Source of the DNA: Flavobacteriaceae bacterium
GTDB taxonomy: Bacteria; Bacteroidota; Bacteroidia; Flavobacteriales; Flavobacteriaceae
Length of the DNA: 64,000 nucleotides
Assembly (NCBI GenBank): GCA_028280265.1
Contig: JANQMD010000024.1
Location: forward strand, 1 to 64,000
Direction of reading: 5' to 3'
Shown here: piece by piece, positions 44,636-53,544 of the stretch
Position numbering within the stretch: the first letter of the stretch is position 1
Layout of the letters: every line of letters begins with the position of its first letter
Notes under the pieces: generated by a model
Database searches by the model: none
The model's input: only the letters and a program-made list of their open reading frames with translations
Told to the model about the DNA's origin: nothing
Position numbers and translations under genes: made by a program

Positions 44636-46330
44636 TTAAATTTTTGTGTCAATATATGCTATGATGTCTTTTTCAGATTGAATGGTTTTCTCATAAATTT
44701 CTCTAGCCTCAGATAAAATATTTTCAGCGTACACTCGATCTTTAATGTCTTTTGCATTGATTCTCACATTAAAGAAAGCTCCAATAACAGCTGTTCTTGC
44801 ACACAAAGCACCAACTCCTGCATCAGATAGAGAATTCTGCAATCCATCTTTTGCCATAGCCATCATAACTTCCATAGACTCACAAGCGGTTTTCATGACT
44901 CTTAAGGGCACTTCGGTAGCGTATTTTGTTGCATTTTCGATGGCTTCTTTTCGTATTACTTTTTCTTGTTCGTTTGACTTTGGCAGTCGAAAACCATCGA
45001 TAATTTTATTAAAAGCGTTGGTGTCTTCATCAACCAAAAAGAGTAGCTCATCTTTGTACTTTTGTCCTTTTTCGGCCCATTTCGAGTAGAATTCCCATTT
45101 TTCATCCCATCCAGGTTTGTGAGCAGATAAATTGGCAACCATTGTTCCTAATGAAACTCCTAAAGCACCTACATAAGCTGAGATAGAGCCTCCACCTGGA
45201 GCCATAGATTCTGAAGCTGTTTCTTCTGCAAAACCTTTAACTGTAAAATCAATCAACCGTTTTTGATCTTTTGACTTCATTACATATTCAATAATCCTTT
45301 CGTTTGGATTAAAAGGTTTTAAATCGTCTAACCCAAGAGATTTAATAGCAATTTTAATTTTTTCAGATTCGCTAATTCCCAAAGATCGACTCTGTTTGCT
45401 TAAAAAGTAATCTGCAGCGTCGATCATAGCTTGTAAGGGAACCAATCCCACTAGTTCAGAACCAGTAACTCTAATGCCTCTGTCACTCGCAGCCTTTACA
45501 GTCTCATCAAATGCCTGATGCATGGAAGTAATACTTATGTTTGTTAAATTATAAGAGATTTGTGCAATTCCATATTCCTCAATATACCAGCCAATTCCTT
45601 TCACTGCCTTTAATTTTCCAGGAATTCTTACTGGCTCTCCATTCTCATCCAATACTTTTTTCCCAGTAATAGGGTTTCCTTTTCTTTTAACACGTCCCGC
45701 TTCTCGAATATCAAAGGCAATTGCATTGGCACGTCGAGTAGAAGTAGAGTTTAAGTTGATGTTATAAGCAATGAGAAAATCTCTTGCAGAAATGGCAGTT
45801 ACTCCAGATTTTTTTAGTTGTTCGTTGTATGTTGTAGGCCCAAAATCTGGTTTCCAATGATTATCTGACAATTTTTTCTCGAGACCTTCGTATTCTCCTG
45901 ATCTTACGGTCGCTAAATTTCTTCTTTCTTCACTGGTTGCAGCATTTTCGTAAAAATAACCAGAAATCCCCAGCTCTTTTCCTACACGTTCCCCCAATTG
46001 ATGTGCGTATTTTGCAACTTCTTCCATAGTAATATTAGCGATGGGGATGAGCGGACAAACATCTGTTGCTCCAAATCTTGGATGTTCCCCAGAATGAGAA
46101 CTCATATCAATCAATTCTGAAGTTTTTTTAATAAGCAAAAAAGCAGCATCAATCACTTTTTGTGGGGCACCAACAAAAGTGATGACAGTTCTGTTTGTTG
46201 CTTTTCCAGGATCAATATCGAGTAATTGAACGCCTTCAATTTCTTTAACACTATTCGCTATTTCATGTATTTTCTTTAAGTCCCTTCCTTCACTAATATT
46301 GGGAACACACTCAATAATTTGTTGGTTCAT
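44636..46330 (-). CDS. ftcD: Glutamate formimidoyltransferase / formimidotetrahydrofolate cyclodeaminase fusion
   Basis: This bifunctional histidine-degradation enzyme has 564 residues from the preferred ATG at 46330. The N-terminal formiminotransferase domains (about 1-300; begins MNQQIIECVPNISEGRDLKK, with HSGEHPRFGATDVCPL) move the formimino group from formiminoglutamate to tetrahydrofolate. The C-terminal cyclodeaminase domain (about 350-560; FAEETASESMAPGGGSISAYV) closes it to methenyl-THF. The fused form is as in animals. A TTG 48 bp upstream could extend it, but a promoter lies there. No other hut gene is in the window. Confidence 0.96.
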   Translation of the reverse strand: MNQQIIECVPNISEGRDLKKIHEIANSVKEIEGVQLLDIDPGKATNRTVITFVGAPQKVIDAAFLLIKKTSELIDMSSHSGEHPRFGATDVCPLIPIANITMEEVAKYAHQLGERVGKELGISGYFYENAATSEERRNLATVRSGEYEGLEKKLSDNHWKPDFGPTTYNEQLKKSGVTAISARDFLIAYNINLNSTSTRRANAIAFDIREAGRVKRKGNPITGKKVLDENGEPVRIPGKLKAVKGIGWYIEEYGIAQISYNLTNISITSMHQAFDETVKAASDRGIRVTGSELVGLVPLQAMIDAADYFLSKQSRSLGISESEKIKIAIKSLGLDDLKPFNPNERIIEYVMKSKDQKRLIDFTVKGFAEETASESMAPGGGSISAYVGALGVSLGTMVANLSAHKPGWDEKWEFYSKWAEKGQKYKDELLFLVDEDTNAFNKIIDGFRLPKSNEQEKVIRKEAIENATKYATEVPLRVMKTACESMEVMMAMAKDGLQNSLSDAGVGALCARTAVIGAFFNVRINAKDIKDRVYAENILSEAREIYEKTIQSEKDIIAYIDTKI

Positions 46331-46348
46331 TTGATTGATTGTTTTGTG

Positions 46349-46380
46349 TAAAAGTAGTTGATATAAAACTAGATTCAAAA
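46349..46380 (-). promoter_or_regulatory. Bacteroidota-type promoter for ftcD
   Basis: Read on the minus strand, TTTTG is followed after 19 bases by TACTTTTA, close to the TTTG-N19-TAnnTTTG consensus. Transcription would begin about 10 bp before the ATG at 46330. Confidence 0.5.
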
Positions 46381-46402
46381 CGGATTTAACCGTAAAAAAT
46401 TA

Positions 46403-46410
46403 TATTTTTG
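46403..46410 (+). promoter_or_regulatory. -7 box (TATTTTTG) for the polysaccharide operon
   Basis: It matches TAnnTTTG and lies 22 bp before the first gene of the long operon. No good -33 TTG was found at normal distance. Confidence 0.35.
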
Positions 46411-46431
46411 ATAAAATTAAAAAGTCAACAC

Positions 46432-47370
46432 ATGCCCTATATTTCTATTGTAAGCCCAGTTTATAAGGTTGAAAAGACTATAAAAAAAATGGTAGAAAGA
46501 GTTGAGAAAAATGTTGTGAATATTTCTGATGACTATGAAATAATTCTGGTTGAAGATTTTAGCCCTGACAATTCTTGGTCGGAAATTATAAAAGTTGCAA
46601 AACAAAATAAAAAAATAAAAGGACTTAAACTAAGTCGAAATTTTGGACAACATTATGCAATTTCTGCTGGATTAAGGCATGCCAAGGGCGATTGGATTAT
46701 TGTTATGGATTGTGATTTACAAGATCGCCCAGAAGAATTCACGAAGCTCTACAATAAAGTAAAAGAAGGATATGACTTAGTTTTGGCAAGAAGAGTTATT
46801 CGAAAAGATTCTTTCTTTAAAAAGGTTTTCTCTAAAGTATTTTATGCTATTTTGAGCTATTTAAGTGGAAGAAAGCAAGACCCTTCCATTGCAAACTTTG
46901 GTATTTATTCTTCGAAAGCTATTCAGGTGTTAAATTCTATGAATGAAAGCATCCGTTATTTTCCTACCATGATCTCATGGATAGGTTTTGCATCCGCAAA
47001 AATTGATGTTGAACATGCAGAGAGGGAGGAAGGTAAATCGTCCTATAATTTTGCGAGGCTTTTTAATTTGGCTATAGATATAATTCTTGCAAACTCAGAT
47101 AAGCCTATTAAGATGCTAATAAAATCTGGATTTTTGGTTTCTTCTTTGTCTGTCGCTTTTGCTGTTTATTATTTTATCAAATGGTTTAATGGAGACACTG
47201 TAGTCTTAGGTTACTCTAGTCTTATTATCTCGATATGGTTACTTTCAGGATTTATTATCTCCACTCTTGGCGTTATTGGTCTGTATCTGGGAAAGGTTTT
47301 TGAACAAGTCAAAAACAGACCTCTGTATATTATAGATAAGTCGATAAATATTCAAGAGTTCGAATCATGA
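46432..47370 (+). CDS. Polyprenyl-phosphate glycosyltransferase (GT2, ArnC/GtrB-like)
   Basis: This GT2 enzyme has about 312 residues from the ATG at 46432 (starts MPYISIVSPVYK). The catalytic domain has VEDFSPDNSW and the metal-binding DCDLQDRPEEF. Two C-terminal membrane helices (about 225-250 and 262-290) are typical of ArnC/GtrB/DPM-type proteins that load a sugar onto undecaprenyl phosphate at the inner membrane. It leads an operon in which formyltransferase, aminotransferase and a polytopic glycosyltransferase follow, the order of an Arn-like module. Its stop overlaps the next ATG (ATGA). Confidence 0.9.
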   Translation: MPYISIVSPVYKVEKTIKKMVERVEKNVVNISDDYEIILVEDFSPDNSWSEIIKVAKQNKKIKGLKLSRNFGQHYAISAGLRHAKGDWIIVMDCDLQDRPEEFTKLYNKVKEGYDLVLARRVIRKDSFFKKVFSKVFYAILSYLSGRKQDPSIANFGIYSSKAIQVLNSMNESIRYFPTMISWIGFASAKIDVEHAEREEGKSSYNFARLFNLAIDIILANSDKPIKMLIKSGFLVSSLSVAFAVYYFIKWFNGDTVVLGYSSLIISIWLLSGFIISTLGVIGLYLGKVFEQVKNRPLYIIDKSINIQEFES

Positions 47371-48269
47371 GCAAAGAGAAGATCGCTTTATATCTAATGT
47401 CTAAAAAAGGACTATCTGTACTTGAGTATTTGGTCCAGGAGAAGTACCATTACTTTATCGGTAAGGTCATTATTGGGAGAGATAAGAATGTTGTATCAGA
47501 TTACTCTGAAGAGCTAAAAACTTTGTGTATTAAACATGATATATTGTGTTACGAAAGGACAGATGATTTTTCGATTGATGAAAAATATTCAATGGCAATT
47601 TCTTGGCGCTGGATGATTGAAAAGACAAAAAGTCGCCTGATTGTATTGCACGATTCCTTATTACCAAAATACAGAGGATTTTCCCCACTGGTGAATGCAT
47701 TACTTAATAAAGAAAAAGAGATTGGAGTAACTGCTATTTTTGCAAGTGACGATTATGATAGTGGTGAGATCATTGATCAAGCGAAAGTATCTATATCCTA
47801 TCCAATCAAAATAAATCAAGCTATAGACTTGGTTATAAAAAATTATATTGCACTTGTAACTACCATTTTCAAAAGCCTTCAAGAAGAAGAGAGTATATCT
47901 TCAATTTCTCAAAAGGAAGACTTGGCAACCTACAGTTTGTGGAGAGATGAAGATGATTATTTTATCGACTGGAAGTGGAATGTTGATGAAATTGTCACTT
48001 TTGTCAATGCAGTAGGATATCCCTATAAAGGTGCAACTTCCTTGATCAATAGAGAAAAAGTAGTAAGAGTTTTAGAAGTGGAAAGATACTGTAAACAAAT
48101 GAAGATAGTGAGTAAAGATAACGAAGGTAAAGTTCTGTTTTTACACGAAGGATATCCAGTAGTTGTTTGTAAAGATGGTTGTATTAAGATCAAATCACTA
48201 GTAAATGAACAAGGTGAAAGCGTACTACCTTTAAAAAAGATGAGAACGCGTTTCTCAAAACCTAACTAA
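47367..48269 (+). CDS. Formyltransferase-fold protein (ArnA-N-like) with altered catalytic Asn
   Basis: This 300-residue protein has the methionyl-tRNA formyltransferase / sugar N-formyltransferase fold: LHDSLLPKYRGFSP (H95), DYDSGEII (D131) and an OB-like C-terminal part (about 205-300). In family enzymes the triad is Asn-His-Asp, with Asn two residues before the His. Here that place is V93 (IVLH), so the Asn appears to be lost. It may be a weak, altered or inactive formyltransferase. It lies between the GT2 and the WecE-like aminotransferase, so the expected substrate is a dTDP-4-amino-dideoxy sugar. Confidence 0.82.
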   Translation: MSKEKIALYLMSKKGLSVLEYLVQEKYHYFIGKVIIGRDKNVVSDYSEELKTLCIKHDILCYERTDDFSIDEKYSMAISWRWMIEKTKSRLIVLHDSLLPKYRGFSPLVNALLNKEKEIGVTAIFASDDYDSGEIIDQAKVSISYPIKINQAIDLVIKNYIALVTTIFKSLQEEESISSISQKEDLATYSLWRDEDDYFIDWKWNVDEIVTFVNAVGYPYKGATSLINREKVVRVLEVERYCKQMKIVSKDNEGKVLFLHEGYPVVVCKDGCIKIKSLVNEQGESVLPLKKMRTRFSKPN

Positions 48270-48278
48270 GCGGACTCT

Positions 48279-49403
48279 ATGGTGATTCCCTATAACAAGC
48301 CTTATCTAACAGGAAAAGAAACATTTTTTATTGAAGATGCTGTAAATAAGGGGAAGATATCTGGAAATGGTATATACACAAAGAAATGCCAGACATATTT
48401 TGAAGAAAAATATGGTTTTAAAAAGTGCCTTCTTACGACTTCATGTACTGATGCACTAGAAATGTGTGCCATTTTATTGAATATTAAAGAAGGAGATGAA
48501 GTTATTATACCTTCATATACCTTTGTTTCTACAGCGAATGCATTTGTTTTAAGGGGAGCTAATGTCATATTTACTGACTCAAAATCCAATCACCCTAACG
48601 TAGATGAAACGAAGTTAGAGGCCTTAATTACTACTAAAACTAAAGCGATTGTTGTTGTTCATTATGCAGGTGTAGCATGTGAGATGGATACTATCATGGA
48701 ACTGGCAAGAAAGTACAATCTCTATGTCGTAGAAGATGCAGCACAGGCAGTCGATTCTTATTACAAAGAAAAACCCTTAGGGAGTATAGGTCATTTGGCA
48801 ACATTTTCTTTCCATGAGACTAAAAATATCCAATGTGGAGAAGGAGGGCTTTTAGTGATTAACGATGAGCAATTTTTTGATAGGGCAGAGATTATCTGGG
48901 AAAAAGGCACTAACCGTTCTGCTTTTTTCAGAGGAGAGATAGACAAATATGGATGGGTAGATATTGGCTCTTCATTTTTGCCATCAGAAATTAATGCAGC
49001 ATTTCTTTGGTCACAATTAGAGAACATACAAGATATTCAAAACAAAAGAATTCAACATTGGAATTACTATTATAAGAACCTATCTTTTTTAAAGAAATAT
49101 GGAGTCAGGTTGCCAGAAATACCCCAAACAGCTACAAATAATGCGCACATGTTTTATTTAGTTTGTACTTCTCTTCGAGAGAGAACAAACCTAATATCTT
49201 ACCTTGCTTCTATTGGGGTTAATGCTGTTTTTCATTACCAAAGTTTGCATAAAAGTTCTTTTTATCGGAATAAACATTTTGGTGAAGATTTACCTATGTC
49301 TAACATATATTCTGAACGACTAGTAAGATTGCCAATGTATTATGAGTTAATGGAAAAAGAACTTATCTATATTGTTTCTAAAATAAAGGATTTCTATGCG
49401 TAG
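48279..49403 (+). CDS. wecE: dTDP-4-amino-4,6-dideoxygalactose transaminase (WecE/RffA-like)
   Basis: This 374-residue DegT/DnrJ-type PLP aminotransferase closely resembles WecE/RffA: DEVIIPSYTFVSTANAFVLR, VHYAGVACEMDTI, VEDAAQA with D153, and FSFHETKN with PLP Lys K182. The reaction converts dTDP-4-keto-6-deoxyglucose to dTDP-Fuc4N using glutamate. The dTDP-sugar supply genes (rmlA/B) are not in the window. It overlaps the next gene by 8 bp. Confidence 0.93.
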   Translation: MVIPYNKPYLTGKETFFIEDAVNKGKISGNGIYTKKCQTYFEEKYGFKKCLLTTSCTDALEMCAILLNIKEGDEVIIPSYTFVSTANAFVLRGANVIFTDSKSNHPNVDETKLEALITTKTKAIVVVHYAGVACEMDTIMELARKYNLYVVEDAAQAVDSYYKEKPLGSIGHLATFSFHETKNIQCGEGGLLVINDEQFFDRAEIIWEKGTNRSAFFRGEIDKYGWVDIGSSFLPSEINAAFLWSQLENIQDIQNKRIQHWNYYYKNLSFLKKYGVRLPEIPQTATNNAHMFYLVCTSLRERTNLISYLASIGVNAVFHYQSLHKSSFYRNKHFGEDLPMSNIYSERLVRLPMYYELMEKELIYIVSKIKDFYA

Positions 49404-51009
49404 GTATTATATCTTTTATGGAATTCTGTTTTTATTGATTGGGATATTAACACTAAACTTCAATTATATTGAAGGAGATGATGCAGCCACAATTATGCAT
49501 CATGCATTAAATGGAAATGCTTCTCTTCAACCTCCATATTCAGAATACCACTCGATGTACGATAAGTTGTTGTCTTTTATACCAACCAACCAAGAGAGTA
49601 TTTTAAGAACCATAGGTATTTTATTATCCTTTATATTTGGATTTTTATCAATTTGTCTTTATGCAAAAGTGATAAGTGTAAAAATAGCCGATTCTAGAGT
49701 AAAATTCTTTTTATTATTACTTCCATTCACAATACCAGAAATACTTTTCTCTTCTCTTTTGATCAACCCTACAAATCTGGCAATCTGCTTTATTTTATGT
49801 GGTCACTTATTTTTCATAAAGTATTTAGATACTAAAAAAAGAAGACTTCTTTTTTTTGCAATAGCCTTATTTGGTTTAGGAACTAGCTTTAGGTGGGCTA
49901 CAGGATTTTATATTTTCATCTTTTTTGCAGAGTATATCATAGCGCACAAAGATGAAATAAAATCACTCTTCAAGATGAAAAAAATAGTGGAAGTAGTCTC
50001 TATTTTCCTAAGCTTTGCTATTTCCATTGTACTTTTTATTTACACCTCAGGATATAGCTTTTTGGAGATCATTGATGTATACAAAAGCGGCGTAGGTTAT
50101 GCAGAGAAAGTGGAAATATCAAACCTGGTAAGAATTGTCTGGGGAATCCCTTTATTCACACCAGCGTTTGTGATTTTATTGTTGCTTGGTTTTATTCATT
50201 TGATTAAAAAGCGAAATTACATACCCATTATTTATCTGTTCATAGCGTTTATTCCTTATGCTGTTACAATTGGATTTAATACCTCCTACAAACAGATAAT
50301 CACATTAATTATCCCTCTTTTATTAATAGCAGTATACGGCTACCTGTTTCTTGGGAAAAAGGGAAAATATATCCTTTTAGGATTCATCTTTTTACCATGG
50401 TTGTTTGGAATTCAGATGAATTTGAATTCAAGTTGGGGACCAGGTTTTGAGATTCAAAACAAAGAAATAGGTAATGTAGATTACAATAATTTCAATCCAG
50501 ATAACAATTTGGTATTAGATAAATACAAACCAGTATTGGGTTCTGGAATATCACTTCCAACACTCGAAGGCCCCAGACCCTTATATGGGTTTGGAAAAGT
50601 GTTTTTGTCTGATTGGTCTCGTTTTGTTGATATTTTTAATGAGGAGAGAACAAATGCCGTTCTATTGGCAGAAAAAGAAAATATTGACATTCTTCAAGAT
50701 GTTAACCATTCTTTTATTTCTTCCAAGTTGATAGAAAATGGATATAGAACAGAGCAATCTTTTTCTCACAGAAAAAGTAATATGATAGATCGAGAATTTA
50801 TAAAAGAAAACGACACAATCCGTATCAATGTCCTGGAGAACAAGAAATTATTATTTGATATCAACGAAATGAATTCTTTTTTTTCGAAAAAGAAAAATAA
50901 TATTGTAATATTCTCCTCGTATTCAAATATCATATCCAAGTTAAAGACCTTGTATCCAGAAAGGTTTATGGTCAAAGGAGCGTATTGGGGAAAACTAATG
51001 AAAGAGTAA
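49396..51009 (+). CDS. Polytopic membrane glycosyltransferase (GT-C/ArnT-like)
   Basis: This 537-residue protein has about eleven membrane segments in its first 340 residues and a soluble C-terminal region of about 190. Near the N-terminus the loop YIEGDDAA places acidic residues after the first helix, where GT-C enzymes such as ArnT keep their catalytic Asp/Glu. It follows the GT2/formyltransferase/aminotransferase set, which would supply a lipid-linked sugar donor. The glycosyltransferase call is inferred from topology, the acidic loop and context; no exact family could be named. Confidence 0.65.
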   Translation: MRRYYIFYGILFLLIGILTLNFNYIEGDDAATIMHHALNGNASLQPPYSEYHSMYDKLLSFIPTNQESILRTIGILLSFIFGFLSICLYAKVISVKIADSRVKFFLLLLPFTIPEILFSSLLINPTNLAICFILCGHLFFIKYLDTKKRRLLFFAIALFGLGTSFRWATGFYIFIFFAEYIIAHKDEIKSLFKMKKIVEVVSIFLSFAISIVLFIYTSGYSFLEIIDVYKSGVGYAEKVEISNLVRIVWGIPLFTPAFVILLLLGFIHLIKKRNYIPIIYLFIAFIPYAVTIGFNTSYKQIITLIIPLLLIAVYGYLFLGKKGKYILLGFIFLPWLFGIQMNLNSSWGPGFEIQNKEIGNVDYNNFNPDNNLVLDKYKPVLGSGISLPTLEGPRPLYGFGKVFLSDWSRFVDIFNEERTNAVLLAEKENIDILQDVNHSFISSKLIENGYRTEQSFSHRKSNMIDREFIKENDTIRINVLENKKLLFDINEMNSFFSKKKNNIVIFSSYSNIISKLKTLYPERFMVKGAYWGKLMKE

Positions 51010-51030
51010 ATAAAATACTAGAGAATCTGT

Positions 51031-51891
51031 ATGGCGAATAAAGATCAGTGGATCATAGAAATCACTCCTAAGAAGAGTCCTTTAGAATTTAACTTCAAAG
51101 AAATATGGAGGTATAGAGATCTGCTATTTCTATTTGTGAAGCGTGATATTATTACCCTGTATAAACAGACAATCCTAGGTCCATTGTGGTATCTGATACA
51201 GCCGCTTTTTACTTCAGTGATTTTTACATTGATTTTTAATAATGTAGCTGGGATAGAAACAGGAAAAGTACCTCCGTTTCTTTTTAATTTAGCAGGAATA
51301 ACGGCTTGGGGCTATTTTAAAAATTGCCTGATGAATACTTCTGACACTTTTAAAAAAAATGAAGCAATTTTTGGAAAAGTCTATTTCCCAAGGGTGATTG
51401 TACCCTTATCTATTGTGATATCGAACCTTGTGCGATTTGGAATTCAACTGTTGATTTTTGTGAGCTTTTATGTTTACTTTATTTCAACTGGTGAGATGCA
51501 GCTCTCTCTAAACTATACATTGATTTATATTCCCTTTATTGTAATTACTATGGGACTTACAGGATTAGGTTTGGGAAATATAATTTCTTCTTTGGTTACT
51601 AAGTATAGAGACCTTACCTATTTATTGTCATTTGGCATTCAATTGCTCATGTATCTTTCTGCAGTAATGTATCCTATTCACGTGATCAAAGAAAAAGTAC
51701 CCAAGATTTCATGGATCATAGAATACAATCCGATTGCAACAATTATTGAAACATTTAGAAATATCTCTTTTGGAGATAGTAATATTTCTATAATTCGTAT
51801 TTTAATTGTTTTAATGATTTCTTTTATCATCTTTCTTTTAGGGTTGTTGGTGTTTAACAGAACCGAGAAAAACTTTATCGATACGGTATGA
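51031..51891 (+). CDS. wzm: Polysaccharide ABC exporter permease (Wzm-like)
   Basis: This 286-residue ABC-2-type permease has six membrane segments; FVKRDIITLYKQTILGPLWY and PLWYLIQPLFTSVIFTLIF are the typical N-terminal coupling region. It exports undecaprenyl-linked O-antigen or capsule across the inner membrane with the ATPase encoded next (4-bp overlap). Confidence 0.95.
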   Translation: MANKDQWIIEITPKKSPLEFNFKEIWRYRDLLFLFVKRDIITLYKQTILGPLWYLIQPLFTSVIFTLIFNNVAGIETGKVPPFLFNLAGITAWGYFKNCLMNTSDTFKKNEAIFGKVYFPRVIVPLSIVISNLVRFGIQLLIFVSFYVYFISTGEMQLSLNYTLIYIPFIVITMGLTGLGLGNIISSLVTKYRDLTYLLSFGIQLLMYLSAVMYPIHVIKEKVPKISWIIEYNPIATIIETFRNISFGDSNISIIRILIVLMISFIIFLLGLLVFNRTEKNFIDTV

Positions 51892-53150
51892 TGAAGCAGA
51901 AACTCATATTAAAAATAGAAGGTTTGTCAAAACAATATAGACTAGGTCTTATTGGAACTAAGACACTCACACACGATTTGAATAGGTGGTTTCATCGAGT
52001 TACTGGGAGAATAGATCCTTATTTGAAAATAGGTGAAAAGAATGATCGAAGTACTACAGGGAATTCCGATTATGTATGGGCTCTTAAAAACATAAATTTT
52101 GAAGTAGAGGAAGGAGAAGTAGTTGGAATCATAGGAAAAAATGGAGCAGGTAAATCTACTCTCCTAAAGATTCTCTCTAAAGTAACTAGTCCTTCTGTTG
52201 GAAAGGTGAAACTAAATGGAAGAATAGCATCGCTTTTGGAGGTAGGAACAGGTTTTCATCCTGAAATGACGGGAAGGGAAAATGTTTTCTTGAATGGAGC
52301 AATCTTAGGGATGACCAAAAAAGAGATTAAGAAAAAATTAGATGCAATTATATCTTTCTCAGGTTGTGAAAGATATATTGATACACCTGTAAAACGTTAT
52401 TCCAGTGGAATGACAGTTAGATTGGCTTTTGCAGTGGCTGCCCATCTAGAACCCGATATTTTAGTTGTAGATGAGGTACTAGCAGTTGGGGATATTGAAT
52501 TTCAAAAGAAAGCCATTGGAAAAATGCAGGATATTTCTAGCAGTGAAGGAAGGACAGTACTTTTTGTGAGTCATAATATGGCAGCTATTAAAAACTTATG
52601 CACCAGAGTTATGGTATTAAATAATGGTGAATTAGCCTTTGACGGGAGAGTAGAAGAGGGCTTGAGTTTTTACAAAGAGCTTGCGAGGATAGGGGAAACT
52701 GCTAATTTTTCGTCATTCAAAAATGAGCATATTGAATTACTGGACATTTCGGTTACTCCATTGAATGGGAAAATTCTTTCTATTAGCTCTGGAATTGAAA
52801 TTTATATTGAATTTAGAAACCAGTTAGATAATATTAATTTAGATTGTACTGTTGAGATTGTCAATGAAGATGAGGTTGTTATTTATCACAATGGAGCTTT
52901 GGTGCTAGATGATAGAAACTCTGAGAGAGGAATCTATCGTCTTAAAGCTGAGCTATCCCCTTATTTATTGAACTCAGGGTATTATAAAATTAATTTAATT
53001 TTTGGGAAAGATCAGAGATATGTTATTTTAGAGGCAAAAGATGCATTTGCATTTGAAGTTGATATTTTAGGATCTTCAGCTTCTTCAAAAAAACCAGGAA
53101 TATTGTATAGAGGATTTGATTGGAAATCAGAATTTATTGAAAACAAATAG
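51888..53150 (+). CDS. wzt: Polysaccharide ABC exporter ATPase with C-terminal carbohydrate-binding domain (Wzt-like)
   Basis: This 420-residue protein's nucleotide-binding domain (about 1-260) has Walker A GKNGAGKST, signature YSSGMTVRLAFA and Walker B ILVVDEVLAVGD. A C-terminal beta-sandwich (about 275-400) follows, as in Wzt proteins that recognise the terminal modification of the glycan. This implies chain-length control by non-reducing-end capping; one of the downstream transferases, perhaps the methyltransferase at 61619, may make the cap. Its 3' end overlaps the FdtA-like gene. Confidence 0.95.
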   Translation: MMKQKLILKIEGLSKQYRLGLIGTKTLTHDLNRWFHRVTGRIDPYLKIGEKNDRSTTGNSDYVWALKNINFEVEEGEVVGIIGKNGAGKSTLLKILSKVTSPSVGKVKLNGRIASLLEVGTGFHPEMTGRENVFLNGAILGMTKKEIKKKLDAIISFSGCERYIDTPVKRYSSGMTVRLAFAVAAHLEPDILVVDEVLAVGDIEFQKKAIGKMQDISSSEGRTVLFVSHNMAAIKNLCTRVMVLNNGELAFDGRVEEGLSFYKELARIGETANFSSFKNEHIELLDISVTPLNGKILSISSGIEIYIEFRNQLDNINLDCTVEIVNEDEVVIYHNGALVLDDRNSERGIYRLKAELSPYLLNSGYYKINLIFGKDQRYVILEAKDAFAFEVDILGSSASSKKPGILYRGFDWKSEFIENK

Positions 53151-53544
53151 CCCACATATCATTGATTTTCAAGTAATAGGTTCTAGCGAGCTAGGTTATA
53201 TCTCAGTGGCAGAAGCTCAAAGACACACACCATTTGAGATCAAAAGAGTTTATTGGATTTATTATACACCTAATAATGTGCAAAGAGGATTTCATGCCCA
53301 TAAAGAATTAGATCAGGTACTTGTAGCGGTTTCTGGAATTATCCACATTAAAGTTATTGATCAAGATGAAAAGGAATCTCTTTTTGTTTTGGATGATCCG
53401 TCTAAAGGACTTTATATTCCCAGAAAGCATTGGAGAGAAATTTCATTTTCGCATTCAGCTGTAATGATTTCACTTGTGTCTCAAATTTATAATGAACAAG
53501 ATTATATTAGGGATTTTGATGAATTCAAAAATTACAAAGAATAA
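53137..53544 (+). CDS. fdtA: dTDP-sugar 3,4-ketoisomerase (FdtA/WxcM-like)
   Basis: This cupin-fold enzyme of about 135 residues is of the FdtA/QdtA/WxcM-C type. Active-site and cupin residues are seen in RGFHAHKELDQVLVAVSG and GLYIPRKHWRE. It isomerises dTDP-4-keto-6-deoxyglucose to the 3-keto sugar needed for Fuc3N or Qui3N. There is no ATG near the start: TTG at 53137 (a 14-bp overlap with wzt) is preferred over TTG at 53116. The matching 3-aminotransferase lies at 56264. Confidence 0.87.
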   Translation: MKTNSPHIIDFQVIGSSELGYISVAEAQRHTPFEIKRVYWIYYTPNNVQRGFHAHKELDQVLVAVSGIIHIKVIDQDEKESLFVLDDPSKGLYIPRKHWREISFSHSAVMISLVSQIYNEQDYIRDFDEFKNYKE

